This document shows positions 7,902 through 16,801 of a stretch of DNA of 63,838 nucleotides, piece after piece (within the stretch, counting starts at the first letter, position 1; the number at the start of each line of letters is the position of its first letter). The notes under the pieces are model-generated. The model saw only the letters and a list, made by a program, of their open reading frames with translations, ran no database searches and was not told where the DNA came from. The stretch is taken from assembly GCA_958403205.1 (NCBI GenBank), contig CATXWM010000010.1, positions 1 to 63,838 of the forward strand, read 5' to 3'. The position numbers and the translations under genes are program-made. Source of the stretch: an uncultured Collinsella sp. (GTDB lineage: Bacteria; Actinomycetota; Coriobacteriia; Coriobacteriales; Coriobacteriaceae).

Positions 7902-10900
7902 CTAGGCCCGCGGTACGATCGGGCGGTTAACTTTGGCTAGCATATCAGAAGCGCACGAATCGAGCGCCCAGCTCCGGAAAGCCGAAAACTCCATGCGCGA
8001 GCGCAAGCCCTCCAAATAGCGAATTGACCTACTCAATTGCACGCGGCCGGGGTTTTCGGCCATCGCGATGCGACGGGTGTCGTCAAACCCCGAAACTCGA
8101 CAAAAACCAAGCTCTTCGAAGATTCCCAGGCCGCTTTCCACCGAACGCTCGTCGACCGGCGTGCGAGCATCGATGGCAAGGCACATCTGCGCGATGTCGA
8201 TATCGCTCGCGCTAAAGGAATCGTCCCCCGTCTTGCCGCGGTTGGAGCGCCACATGGTCTGCAGCGCGCGATAGAGCGTGACGAGCTCGTCGCGCTCGGG
8301 CGCATAGCAGTCGAGCAGGCGCTCGTTAATGCGGGCGTCGCGCGACGAATAGAGCAGATGGATCACGGCGGGCTGGCCATCGCGACCGGCGCGGCCGCTC
8401 ATCTGGTTAAACTCAATGCCGCCAAACGGCATGTGATAGAGCACGACATGGCGGATATCGGGCAGGTTGACGCCCTCGCCAAAGGCAGATGTCGAGACGA
8501 TGCAGCTGAGGCTTCCGTCTCGGAATGCTTCCTCCACGCGACGGCGATCAGAACGCGCAAGCCCCGCGTTATAGAACGCGATATGGGTTGCACAATCGGG
8601 CACACGCTTGCGCAACGTCTTGGCGAGCGCCACGGACTGGTCGCGCGAATTGACGTAGATGACGGTCTTTTCCCCCGTCGCCACGATTGACACCAGGCGG
8701 TTCTCGCGGCTCGCAAGATCTCGGTCATCCTCGAGCTGCAAGTTCTCGCGCACCGTCTCGTCGACCACCGTGCGGGTAATCGGTAGTACGCGGGCGAGCT
8801 CGGCCACGACCGGAGCCGTTGCGGTGGCCGTCGCAGCCATAACGACCGGGTCGCCCAAGGCTTTGAGGATATCGGGCATGTCGAGATAGGCGCTGCGGTC
8901 GCCGCCCTTGGCAAGGCCGGCGTGGTGCGCCTCATCGATAACGACAAAGCCGGTGCGGCCCGAACGTGCGAAGCGGTCACGGTGGATAGATAGGAACTCG
9001 GGCGTCGTGAGCACGATACCGGTGCGGCCCGAAGCTAGGCTGGCGAACACGTCATCGCGTGCGGCCTCCACGGTCTCGCCGGTCAGCACGCCAACGCCAA
9101 TGCCAAGCGCTGCCATCGTCGACGAGAGGTGATAGGCCTGGTCGGCAACAAGCGCACGTAGCGGATAGACAAAGATGCTCGCGCGTCCGCGAAGCACCGC
9201 CTCGCGCGCGGCATGCACATGGAAGATGAGCGACTTGCCGCGCCCCGTTCCCATAACGGCCAGAACACTTTGGTGATCGGCCAAGGCGTCGAGCGCCTCA
9301 ACCTGCGCGCGGTGCGGCTGGTTCGATCCGATAAAGCTATGGATAAGCGAGCGCGTGAGCTCGGTATAGGAAAGCTGGGCGAGCGTCTCGCGTTTGCGCG
9401 ACTCCAGGCGCAGATCGGAGTCCGCCGGCTGCACGCCACGACGAAGCTCGCATGCCGGATCGTCGACGCTGGGCAGCGTGCTATCGCGGACCAGAACATC
9501 CTTGACCATGAGCTTGGGCTTCACACGACCCTGCCAATGCTCGGCAACGGACTCAAACACCAAGTCGACGGCGCTGTCGCAATTGATAAGCCTGTCGATC
9601 TGCGGTACACGAAACATGATGGCCGGCACACTCGCGGCGCCATCCGTCGCCACGAAGCGCATATGCTCGCCGGTCTTACCCACCACGGCGCGATCACACA
9701 TCGTCACGCCCTCGGCGGCCAGCAGCGGCACCTTATTACCCTGGCCAAACGGCTCAAGGCGGGAAATCTGCTCTATAGTCTCGATATTCAGCTCGGAAAG
9801 GTCGACCGTGGCGGCAACCTCGTCGGTGTCCTCAAAGTCCTCGGCGGGAAGCTCGGACAACACGGCGGAAAGGCGACGGCGGAACTCATCGAGCTTGGAC
9901 GCCTCGATGGTCACACCCACCGCGCCGGCATGTCCGCCGCGACGAATCATCAGGTCGGAACAGCGCTCGATGGCGTCAAACAGGTTAACTTTGCCCACCG
10001 AGCGACCAGAGCCGCGCGCGATACCGTCCTCGATCGAGAACAGCAGCGCCGGCACGTGGTAGCGGTTGGTCAGACGGCTTGCCACGATGCCCTTGACGCC
10101 CTCGTGCCAGCCTTCGCCGCCCACGACGATCGCGCGTCCGCCGTCATAGGTCTCCTCGACCTTTGCCATGGCATCGCGCGTGAGCTCCGCCTCGATCTCA
10201 CGGCGCTGGCGATTGATTTCCTCGAGCTCGGCGGCAAGCGCGCTTGCTTCGATGGGATCGCGGGCAAGCAGCAGGTCGAGCGCCAGCTTGGGATCGGCCA
10301 TGCGACCGGCAGCGTTTAAGCGGGGAATGAGCGAGAATGACAGGCCATCCGCCGTAATGCTCGAAAGGTCCGCCTTGGCGAGCGCGGCAAGCGCGATATA
10401 GCCGGGGCGAGCGGTTACGCGCATCTGCTGGATGCCCTCGGCAACCAGCGCGCGGTTCTCGGGCGTGAGCGGCATCATGTCGGACACGGTGCCCAGCGCC
10501 GCGACCTCGATTAGTGAACGCCAATACGACGGCTTGCCCAGGCGCTCACCCAGGACTTGCACCAGCTTGAGCGCCACACCAGCACCGGCAAGCTCACGCG
10601 AGGGGCCCTCGTCCTCGAGCTTGGGGTCAGTCAGGGGCACACCCTGCGGCACCTGGTCGGAGGGCTCGTGATGGTCCGTGACCACCAAATCGATCCCCAG
10701 GCTCTCCAGGTAGGAAACCTCTTCCTTGGCGGCAATGCCGTTATCGACGGTCACGATCAGCTGGGGGCGAGCGAGCTCGTTAACGCGGTCGAGCGCCGCG
10801 CGCGAAAGACCGTAGCCCTCATCAAAGCGATGCGGAATAAACGGCGTGACATCGGCACCAAACGTGCGCAGCGCCTCGGTCAACAGGCAGGTCGACGTAA

Positions 10901-11189
10901 TACCGTCAACGTCAAAATCGCCAAAGACTGCAATGTGCTCGTGGTTGCGAATAGCACGCTCGACGCGGTCGGCAACGACCGACATGCCCGGGATAATGAG
11001 TGGGTCGGCCCAGTCGCGATCGAGCGAAGGCGTCAAAAACAATTGGCCCTCTTTGATGGAGCCAATGCCGTGCGCGACCATAATGCGCGCCACCAGCCCG
11101 GGAATGCCCAGACCAGCCGAAAGCTCCTTTTCGAGCTCGGGATTTTGCTGAGCGACCGCCCAGCGATGCGTCGTCTTAAGCGATGACAT
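7902..11189 (-). CDS. recJ: RecJ exonuclease fused to a RecQ/DEAD-type helicase
   Basis: A 1095-residue two-enzyme protein. Residues 1-570 are RecJ, the 5'-3' single-strand DNA exonuclease of recombination and mismatch repair, with DFDVDG (91-96), DNG (149-151), TDHHE (171-175), DHHA1-type GGHAGAVGV (418-426) and an OB-like region from 480. Residues about 605-1000 form a superfamily 2 helicase: GTGRGKS (647-653), DEAH (752-755), TATAT (787-791) and a QMSGRAGRDGQP motif VI as in RecQ. The last 100 residues are unassigned. Start at 11189 is chosen for its GGGGTG site and typical N-terminus; a GTG lies 45 bases upstream. The fusion suggests coupled unwinding and resection. Confidence 0.92.
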   Translation of the reverse strand: MSSLKTTHRWAVAQQNPELEKELSAGLGIPGLVARIMVAHGIGSIKEGQLFLTPSLDRDWADPLIIPGMSVVADRVERAIRNHEHIAVFGDFDVDGITSTCLLTEALRTFGADVTPFIPHRFDEGYGLSRAALDRVNELARPQLIVTVDNGIAAKEEVSYLESLGIDLVVTDHHEPSDQVPQGVPLTDPKLEDEGPSRELAGAGVALKLVQVLGERLGKPSYWRSLIEVAALGTVSDMMPLTPENRALVAEGIQQMRVTARPGYIALAALAKADLSSITADGLSFSLIPRLNAAGRMADPKLALDLLLARDPIEASALAAELEEINRQRREIEAELTRDAMAKVEETYDGGRAIVVGGEGWHEGVKGIVASRLTNRYHVPALLFSIEDGIARGSGRSVGKVNLFDAIERCSDLMIRRGGHAGAVGVTIEASKLDEFRRRLSAVLSELPAEDFEDTDEVAATVDLSELNIETIEQISRLEPFGQGNKVPLLAAEGVTMCDRAVVGKTGEHMRFVATDGAASVPAIMFRVPQIDRLINCDSAVDLVFESVAEHWQGRVKPKLMVKDVLVRDSTLPSVDDPACELRRGVQPADSDLRLESRKRETLAQLSYTELTRSLIHSFIGSNQPHRAQVEALDALADHQSVLAVMGTGRGKSLIFHVHAAREAVLRGRASIFVYPLRALVADQAYHLSSTMAALGIGVGVLTGETVEAARDDVFASLASGRTGIVLTTPEFLSIHRDRFARSGRTGFVVIDEAHHAGLAKGGDRSAYLDMPDILKALGDPVVMAATATATAPVVAELARVLPITRTVVDETVRENLQLEDDRDLASRENRLVSIVATGEKTVIYVNSRDQSVALAKTLRKRVPDCATHIAFYNAGLARSDRRRVEEAFRDGSLSCIVSTSAFGEGVNLPDIRHVVLYHMPFGGIEFNQMSGRAGRDGQPAVIHLLYSSRDARINERLLDCYAPERDELVTLYRALQTMWRSNRGKTGDDSFSASDIDIAQMCLAIDARTPVDERSVESGLGIFEELGFCRVSGFDDTRRIAMAENPGRVQLSRSIRYLEGLRSRMEFSAFRSWALDSCASDMLAKVNRPIVPRA

Positions 11190-11297
11190 AGGCACCCACC
11201 CCCGATAGGGGCAGGTCGCCGCGATACCTCTCACGGTTCATAGCGATGAGTCCTCTGTGTATGCCCACTTCGGCAGGCAGATCTGTTGAACGGATTT

Positions 11298-11303
11298 ATT
11301 ATA
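11298..11303 (-). promoter_or_regulatory. -10 box for recJ
   Basis: The minus strand reads TATAAT, a perfect -10 hexamer, about 110 bases upstream of the chosen recJ start. No good -35 is visible at 17 bases. Confidence 0.5.
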
Positions 11304-11465
11304 CCGTGCGGCGCGGACGCAAATCGCCGCAGCACGCCGCGGTTTCGGTAAACGATGCCGGTAATAGCCTCGAAATAATCGAGCGTTTCTGACGCACGGA
11401 CACATGTGAGCGTCTAGCATATCCAGTCAAAACGGATTCACGAGCAAAGGGAGTCACAAGAGCAT

Positions 11466-12464
11466 ATGAAGCAATGGGTTGGACTGGGCAAGTTTCTCGC
11501 GGGGCACATGCAAATCATCGTTCCGATTTGCGTGGCGCTCGGCGTGCTCTTTCCTCAACAGATCGGCGTTCTCAAGCCCATCGTTCCCACCTTGTTTGCC
11601 TTTATGACGTTCCAAGGTGCGCTCAGCAACACCTTTCACCAGGTAGCCGAGGTGTTCCACCGTCCGCTGCACCTGATTCTGGCGTTGTTGGTCTCGGCGG
11701 CGCTTATTCCCATCGCGGCCTACGCCATGGGATCGTTGTTCTTTGGTTCCAACCCCAACCTTGTCTGCGGCATCGTGCTCGAATACAGTGTGCCCGTGGC
11801 AGTCACCGCTTTTATGTGGATCAGTATGTTCGGCGGCAACGGCCCGCTCGCGCTCACCATCATCCTGACGTCCTCGGTCATCTCCCCTGTGACGATTCCG
11901 CTTACGCTCAAGCTCCTGCTGGGCGCCACCGTCTCGATCGACATGCCGAGCATGATGCAGAACATGGCCTTTATGATCGCCATCCCCGCCGTGCTCGGCA
12001 TCGTGATCAACGAGCTCACGCGCGGATGGGGGCACGAAAAACTCTCCCCCGCGCTCTCGCCCGCCTGCAAGTTCATGATGATGGGCGTTATCGCCTCCAA
12101 CTCCACCGCCATGAGCGAGTACGTGCTGCACATGAACGCGGTGCGCTTGGAAGTCGCCCTCTTTATTTTGGTCTTCGCCATCGGCGGCTTTGTCGTCGGC
12201 ATTCTGGTCGCCCGCGCGCTGCATCTGCCATATAGCGAAACGACCACCATGTGCTTTACCTGCGGCATGCGCAATATCTCTTCGGGCGCCGTCATCGCCA
12301 CGCAATACTTTCCGGGCGAAGTTGTGTTTCCCGTCATGTGTGGAACGTTGTTTCAGCAGGTGCTCGCCTCACTTATCGGGCACTTCTTTGAGCGTCTGAC
12401 CGGCGAGGAGCGCGCCGCCCAGCGCAAGCGCGTCGAGGCCGGCCGCGATGCAATGGCGCGCTAA
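11466..12464 (+). CDS. BASS-family (bile acid:sodium symporter-like) transporter
   Basis: A 332-residue membrane protein with nine to ten predicted hydrophobic helices spanning nearly its whole length. The sequence pattern, including EYSVPVAVTAFMW in the middle and FTCGMRNISSGAVIA near the C-terminus, matches the bile acid:sodium symporter superfamily, which also includes pantothenate and other organic-anion carriers. The substrate cannot be told from sequence; the bile-acid label is a family name and should not be read as function. It stands alone, transcribed divergently from recJ and converging on the DUF4931 gene 30 bases away. A GGGAG ribosome-binding site precedes the ATG. Confidence 0.82.
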   Translation: MKQWVGLGKFLAGHMQIIVPICVALGVLFPQQIGVLKPIVPTLFAFMTFQGALSNTFHQVAEVFHRPLHLILALLVSAALIPIAAYAMGSLFFGSNPNLVCGIVLEYSVPVAVTAFMWISMFGGNGPLALTIILTSSVISPVTIPLTLKLLLGATVSIDMPSMMQNMAFMIAIPAVLGIVINELTRGWGHEKLSPALSPACKFMMMGVIASNSTAMSEYVLHMNAVRLEVALFILVFAIGGFVVGILVARALHLPYSETTTMCFTCGMRNISSGAVIATQYFPGEVVFPVMCGTLFQQVLASLIGHFFERLTGEERAAQRKRVEAGRDAMAR

Positions 12465-12494
12465 ACCGTCCGCATTACGCGGGTGTTAGTCTTG

Positions 12495-13292
12495 CTATAC
12501 GAGCGTTTCCAGATGCGCACGCAGGCGCTCAGCATCGACATCGAGCGTGGTCTCAGCATTGACCTGGGCCAAACGATAGCCGACAAAGTAGGGCGAAACC
12601 ACCCAACGCGGCAGCGCCTTGGCAATGGTCCGACCGCCCAGGTGATAGAAGAACAGGTTGTACGACTCTGCGCGACCACCGTGGTGCTCGTTCAGGATAT
12701 AGCGCAGAGCTACCTGGATCGCATCGGCGAAGAGATCCGCCTCGGCTTGGTCTCGCATGCCATCGCTGGCGGCGATTCCCTGCGGGGCTGAAACGTTGAC
12801 CTCAAAGAACCCCATAATCGGTTCGATTGAGATGTTGACCGAGATTCTCCCCTGTTGCCAGACATTGATGCCTTCGAAATTGGCGGAAGTCAGCGAAGCA
12901 TAGCCGTCTTCCTGCTCCAAACCCACAATCTGCATGTGCGGATGAACGAGGCTGCCGCCCGAGAGCGGACCCTTGTTCTTGTACATGAGCACGCTTCGAT
13001 ACTGCTGTGAATCGATCATCTGCTGCCAGCAACCCAGGGCAAACCGCATCACATGGTGGAGTTCATCCGGCTCATAGGTCACCAGGTCGGCATCGTGATC
13101 GGCCGACTCGATTAGCACGGTTTGATGGGTGGCGCGCAGGGTCTTGAACTTATTCTCGAGCCAGATGCAGTCACCGTCGCGCCGGATGATGTTGGTGAGC
13201 CCCTCCGTGTTGCAAAAGGGACACGCGGTACCGGGGCGACGGTTGTCGTCGGGCTTGCCACTCGCCTGCTGAACATCGAATACAAGCGCCAC
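12495..13292 (-). CDS. DUF4931 protein, GalT/HIT-like
   Basis: A 265-residue protein resembling DUF4931 family members, which are distant relatives of galactose-1-phosphate uridylyltransferase in the HIT superfamily. Visible features are an N-terminal zinc-type CPFC pair, the nucleotide-binding HPHMQIVG (HxHxQ-like) motif and a preceding KNKGPLSGGS stretch. The HIT-like histidines suggest nucleotidyl transfer or hydrolysis, but the substrate is unknown. It begins with GTG, preceded by GGAGG at eight bases that overlaps the end of cutC; only three bases separate the two genes, so they form an operon. Confidence 0.8.
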   Translation of the reverse strand: MALVFDVQQASGKPDDNRRPGTACPFCNTEGLTNIIRRDGDCIWLENKFKTLRATHQTVLIESADHDADLVTYEPDELHHVMRFALGCWQQMIDSQQYRSVLMYKNKGPLSGGSLVHPHMQIVGLEQEDGYASLTSANFEGINVWQQGRISVNISIEPIMGFFEVNVSAPQGIAASDGMRDQAEADLFADAIQVALRYILNEHHGGRAESYNLFFYHLGGRTIAKALPRWVVSPYFVGYRLAQVNAETTLDVDAERLRAHLETLV

Positions 13293-13295
13293 GGG

Positions 13296-13973
13296 CTACA
13301 CCTCCAGCGGTACGATCCTTGTGCCATGGAGCTCGGAGACGCCCAGTGCCGCCGCCACGGTATCGCGATTTGCCGTAGTGATGCCGCCGCCGGGAAGGAT
13401 GGTCAAACGATCGCCCGCATACTCGATTAAACGAGCCAGGTAATCGAAATTATCCTCGATCGACGTACCGGCAGCGCCGCCATGCGTGAGGATGCGCGTA
13501 ACGCCGCAGTCGGCAAGTGTATCAATCGCATCGAGCTGAGCCTCGGGCGAGAGCTGATCAAACGCCATGTGGAAGGTGATGTCGATGGGCTCACGCTTGC
13601 ATTCCTCGGTCGCGCAGCCCGCGGCCATCACGAGAGCGCCCAACGTAAGCTCGTCGAGCGCCCATCCGCCAGCGCAGGGCTTGCAGCAGCCAAAGACCAA
13701 GCCGTCAACGCCGGCGCTCACGGCAAGGCCCAGGTCCATCTCCATCATGCGCAGCTCGTCTTGGTTGTAATGAAAGTCACCGCCACGCGGGCGAATCATG
13801 CACATCACTCGCGCGTCATGCTCGTGAGCATAGCTGACTGTAGCGCTGATAACACCGGCCGAGGGTGTAGTGCCACCGACGGCAAGGTTGTCGCACAGTT
13901 CAATACGCCTTGCACCGGCATCGATAGCCGCCGGCACCCGCTCAAAGTTCTCGGCACAAAACTCGTACAGCAT
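13296..13973 (-). CDS. cutC: CutC family protein
   Basis: A 225-residue TIM-barrel protein of the CutC family, originally linked to copper homeostasis in E. coli; that role has been disputed and the molecular activity is unknown. Typical motifs are RRIELCDNLAVGGTTPSAG near the N-terminus, MIRPRGGDFHYN, and TFHMAFDQ, followed by ILTHGGAAG and LPGGGIT. The ATG at 13973 has GGGGGT six bases upstream; the frame extends further but only through the palindrome upstream. It is the first gene of a two-gene operon with the DUF4931 protein. Confidence 0.9.
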   Translation of the reverse strand: MLYEFCAENFERVPAAIDAGARRIELCDNLAVGGTTPSAGVISATVSYAHEHDARVMCMIRPRGGDFHYNQDELRMMEMDLGLAVSAGVDGLVFGCCKPCAGGWALDELTLGALVMAAGCATEECKREPIDITFHMAFDQLSPEAQLDAIDTLADCGVTRILTHGGAAGTSIEDNFDYLARLIEYAGDRLTILPGGGITTANRDTVAAALGVSELHGTRIVPLEV

Positions 13974-14031
13974 AGATAGACCCCCAAAGACAGCAGATGT
14001 TTTCCGACGGGCATTGTCACACATCCCCATG

Positions 14032-14100
14032 AAGTTGCGGTGGAATAGGGACTCTTTTGGCCTCTGAGACTCCCATTTAGTCCCTATTCCACCGCAACTT
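14032..14100. repeat. 22-bp perfect inverted repeat
   Basis: Positions 14032-14053 are exactly complementary to 14079-14100, leaving a 25-base loop. The arms end in AGGGACT/AGTCCCT. The element abuts the livF terminator at 14101 and lies upstream of cutC. It shares the GGGAC core seen in the other intergenic palindromes of this window. Confidence 0.9.
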
Positions 14101-14138
14101 AAAAGGGGGCGCTGACCGGGTTGGTCAGCGCCCCCTTT
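14101..14138 (-). terminator. Terminator of the liv operon
   Basis: A perfect 13-bp stem (GGGGGCGCTGACC at 14105-14117 with 14123-14135) with a five-base loop and TTTT on the minus strand at 14104-14101, 11 bases after the livF stop. Confidence 0.9.
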
Positions 14139-14148
14139 GTTGAATGGA

Positions 14149-14862
14149 TTAACCACCCAGGTAAGCTTTGCGGACGTTGTCGTCGTGCAGGAGCTCTTGG
14201 CCCGTGCCGGTCATGGTAATCTTACCGGTCTCGAGCACGTAGCCGCGCGTGGCGATCGAGAGCGCCATCTGCGCGTTCTGCTCGACCAGAAGCACCGTGG
14301 TGCCGGCCTTGTGCAGGTCCTCGACAATCTGGAAGATCTGCTCAATCAGAATCGGCGCCAGGCCCATGGAAGGCTCGTCGAGCATGAGCAGCTTGGGGTT
14401 GCTCATAAGGGCACGGCCCATAACGAGCATCTGCTGCTCGCCGCCCGAAAGGGTGCCGGCGACCTGGCGACGGCGCTCCTTCAGGCGCGGGAACTGCTCG
14501 TAGACGCGTTCCAGGCCCGGAGCCACCGTAGACTTGGGCTGTGTATAGGCGCCCATCTCCAGGTTCTCCTCGACCGTCATCTGCAAAAAGGCGCGACGGC
14601 CCTCGGGGACCTGAGCTAGGCCCTTGCCCACCAGCTTGTCGGCAGGCGTATGGGTAATGTCCTCGCCCATAAATTTGATGGAGCCGGTCTTGGAACGCAG
14701 CAGGCCCGAAACGGTTTTAAGCGTCGTGGACTTACCGGCACCGTTGGCGCCAATCAAGGCCACGATCTCGCCCTCGTTGACGTTAAAGGAGATGTCCTTG
14801 ATGGCGTGGATGGCGCCGTACCAGACGTTGATGTTGTAGACGGAAAGCATCGGCTCTGCCAT
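14149..14862 (-). CDS. livF: Branched-chain amino acid ABC transporter ATPase LivF
   Basis: One of two ATPases that power uptake of leucine, isoleucine and valine through LivHM. The 237-residue product has Walker A GANGAGKST, the ABC signature LSGGEQQM, Walker B LLMLDEPSMGLAP and the LivF-typical opening LSVYNINVWYGAIHAIKD. It is the last gene of the operon, immediately after livG (the livG stop and the livF start are adjacent), and is followed by a strong terminator. Confidence 0.96.
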   Translation of the reverse strand: MAEPMLSVYNINVWYGAIHAIKDISFNVNEGEIVALIGANGAGKSTTLKTVSGLLRSKTGSIKFMGEDITHTPADKLVGKGLAQVPEGRRAFLQMTVEENLEMGAYTQPKSTVAPGLERVYEQFPRLKERRRQVAGTLSGGEQQMLVMGRALMSNPKLLMLDEPSMGLAPILIEQIFQIVEDLHKAGTTVLLVEQNAQMALSIATRGYVLETGKITMTGTGQELLHDDNVRKAYLGG

Positions 14863-15723
14863 TTAGTTCTCCCCCTTATCCTGCTTGCCCAGATATGCCT
14901 CGATAACGGCGTCGTTGTTCTGGATTTCCTCGGCCGTGCCCTTGGCGATGACCTTACCAAAGTTGAGCACGCAGATACCCTCGCAAATATTCATGACGAG
15001 CGACATGTCGTGCTCGATAAGCATGATGGCAATGCCGAAGGTGTCGCGAATCTTAACGATGTTCTCCATGAGTTCCGCGGTCTCGGACGGGTTCATGCCG
15101 GCGGCAGGCTCGTCGAGCAGCAGCAGTTTGGGGTTGGTGGCAAGCGCGCGGACGATCTCCAGACGACGCTGGGCGCCGTAAGGCAGCGAGCCGGCCTGCT
15201 CGTTTGCCAGATGCTCCATATCAAAGATAGACAGCAGCTCCATGGCGCGCTCGTGGGCGGCCTTCTCGTGCTTCCAATACGTCGGCAGGCGCAGCACGCC
15301 CTCAAAGCCGGAGTAACGCTCCTGGTTATGCAGGCCAACCTTAACGTTATCCTCCACCGTCATGGTGTTGAACAGGCGAATGTTCTGGAATGTACGGGCA
15401 ATACCCATGCGGTTGACCTGATAGACCGACTTGCCCGAGGTATCCTCGCCGTCGAGCAGGATGGTGCCGTGTGTGGGCTGGTACACCTTGGTGAGCAGGT
15501 TGAAGACCGTGGTCTTACCGGCACCGTTGGGACCGATCAGACCGGCGATCTCGGTCTTGCCGATAGTCAGGCTAAAGTCGTCGACTGCCTTAAGGCCACC
15601 GAACTCAATGCCCAGGTGGATGCACTCGAGTGCAGGGCGCTCGCCCAGGTCACGATCGGGAACGATGGCGCCAGAAGGATACGGGACCATCTTGCCCTTC
15701 TTGAACTCAAATTTACTGGGCAT
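14863..15723 (-). CDS. livG: Branched-chain amino acid ABC transporter ATPase LivG
   Basis: The second ATPase of the branched-chain amino acid importer. The product of 286 residues has Walker A GPNGAGKTT, Walker B LLLLDEPAAGMNPSET and the LivG C-terminal region ending with NDAVIEAYLG. The signature region reads LPYGAQRRLEI, the LivG variant of the ABC motif. The start at 15723 lies inside the 3' end of livM (11-base overlap) behind AAGGAGGT, so translation is coupled. An upstream in-frame start at 15750 is less likely. About 35 residues at the N-terminus precede the usual LivG start and are of unknown role. Confidence 0.95.
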   Translation of the reverse strand: MPSKFEFKKGKMVPYPSGAIVPDRDLGERPALECIHLGIEFGGLKAVDDFSLTIGKTEIAGLIGPNGAGKTTVFNLLTKVYQPTHGTILLDGEDTSGKSVYQVNRMGIARTFQNIRLFNTMTVEDNVKVGLHNQERYSGFEGVLRLPTYWKHEKAAHERAMELLSIFDMEHLANEQAGSLPYGAQRRLEIVRALATNPKLLLLDEPAAGMNPSETAELMENIVKIRDTFGIAIMLIEHDMSLVMNICEGICVLNFGKVIAKGTAEEIQNNDAVIEAYLGKQDKGEN

Positions 15724-16792
15724 CGGCTGCCACCTCCTTCTTGGAAGCAAAGCGATCCTTGACGCGACCGAAGAACGCCTTGAGCTGCGGGTTGTTGGTA
15801 AAGATCATGACCAGGATCAGCACGATGGCGTAGATGAGCATGCGGTAGTCCGAGAACTGACGGAGCAGCTCGGGAAGCACCGTGAGCAACGCCGCCGCGA
15901 TGACGGAACCGCGCATGTTGCCCAGGCCGCCCAGGACCACGAACACCAGAATGAGGATCGACGTGTTGAAGTCGAACTTGGTGGCGGAGAGCTGCGAGAA
16001 GTTACCGCCGAAGAGGGCTCCGGCAGCACCGGCGAGGGCAGCGGAAACCACGAAGGCGATCATGCGGTACTCAGTGACGGAGATGCCTACGGACTCGGCT
16101 GCAATCTTGTTATCGCGCACGGCCATAATGGCACGGCCAGTACGGCTGCGAACCAGGTTGAGCACGATCACGAGTGCGACCATGACCAGGATGGCACCGG
16201 CGAGGAAGGTCGAGTACGTCGACACGCCCGAGGCGCCCTGGGCGCCCTTGATGATGGCGGTGCCGTCCTCGAGCAGGTGCAGGTCGTCGATCGTAGAGTT
16301 GCCCGTGATGTTAAAGATCACGTGCAGGCCGCGCGAGTCGACACCCACGATAAGGCAAGTGACGATCTCCTTGATAATCTCGCCAAAGGCCAGCGTCACG
16401 ATAGCCAGGTAATCGCCGCTCAGACGAAGGACCGGGATGCCAATCAAGAAGCCCAGGATGGCGGCAGCGATGGCGCCGACCACGATACTGATGATAAGGC
16501 GCACCGGATCGGAGGGAACGGCGCTCTCCAGCGCGACCGCGGTGACGATGCCCGTGTAGGCACCGACACTCATAAAGCCCGCATGGCCCAGCGACAGGTC
16601 GCCCGCGATGCCGACGACGAGGTTGAGGGAAATGGCCATGACGATGTAGGCCGTAATAGGAACCAACTGACCGGCGATCATGCGCGGAATCATGTGGTTC
16701 GACTGCATAAAGAACACGATGGCGAATGCCACGATGCACATGGCGTACGTAACAAAGTCGTGACGCGTCTGCTTATCTTTAAGAAACTTCAT
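15713..16792 (-). CDS. livM: Branched-chain amino acid ABC permease LivM
   Basis: One of the two membrane subunits forming the translocation channel of the branched-chain amino acid importer. The 359-residue protein has about nine hydrophobic segments and the family motif around LSLNLVVGIAGDLSLGHAGFMSVGAY near residue 55-80, including the GxxSLGHA stretch, and the EAA-like loop around GRAIMAVRDNKIAAESVGI. It starts with ATG at 16792 behind AGGTG, nine bases after the livH stop codon. A GTG start at 16801 is possible. Confidence 0.94.
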   Translation of the reverse strand: MKFLKDKQTRHDFVTYAMCIVAFAIVFFMQSNHMIPRMIAGQLVPITAYIVMAISLNLVVGIAGDLSLGHAGFMSVGAYTGIVTAVALESAVPSDPVRLIISIVVGAIAAAILGFLIGIPVLRLSGDYLAIVTLAFGEIIKEIVTCLIVGVDSRGLHVIFNITGNSTIDDLHLLEDGTAIIKGAQGASGVSTYSTFLAGAILVMVALVIVLNLVRSRTGRAIMAVRDNKIAAESVGISVTEYRMIAFVVSAALAGAAGALFGGNFSQLSATKFDFNTSILILVFVVLGGLGNMRGSVIAAALLTVLPELLRQFSDYRMLIYAIVLILVMIFTNNPQLKAFFGRVKDRFASKKEVAADAQ

Positions 16793-16801
16793 AACGCTCA
16801 C

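Noticed and set aside
9213..10319. A 368-codon plus-strand frame opposite recJ
   Set aside because: Antisense shadow of the RecJ-helicase fusion, rich in Arg/Gly/His, without start signal or motif.
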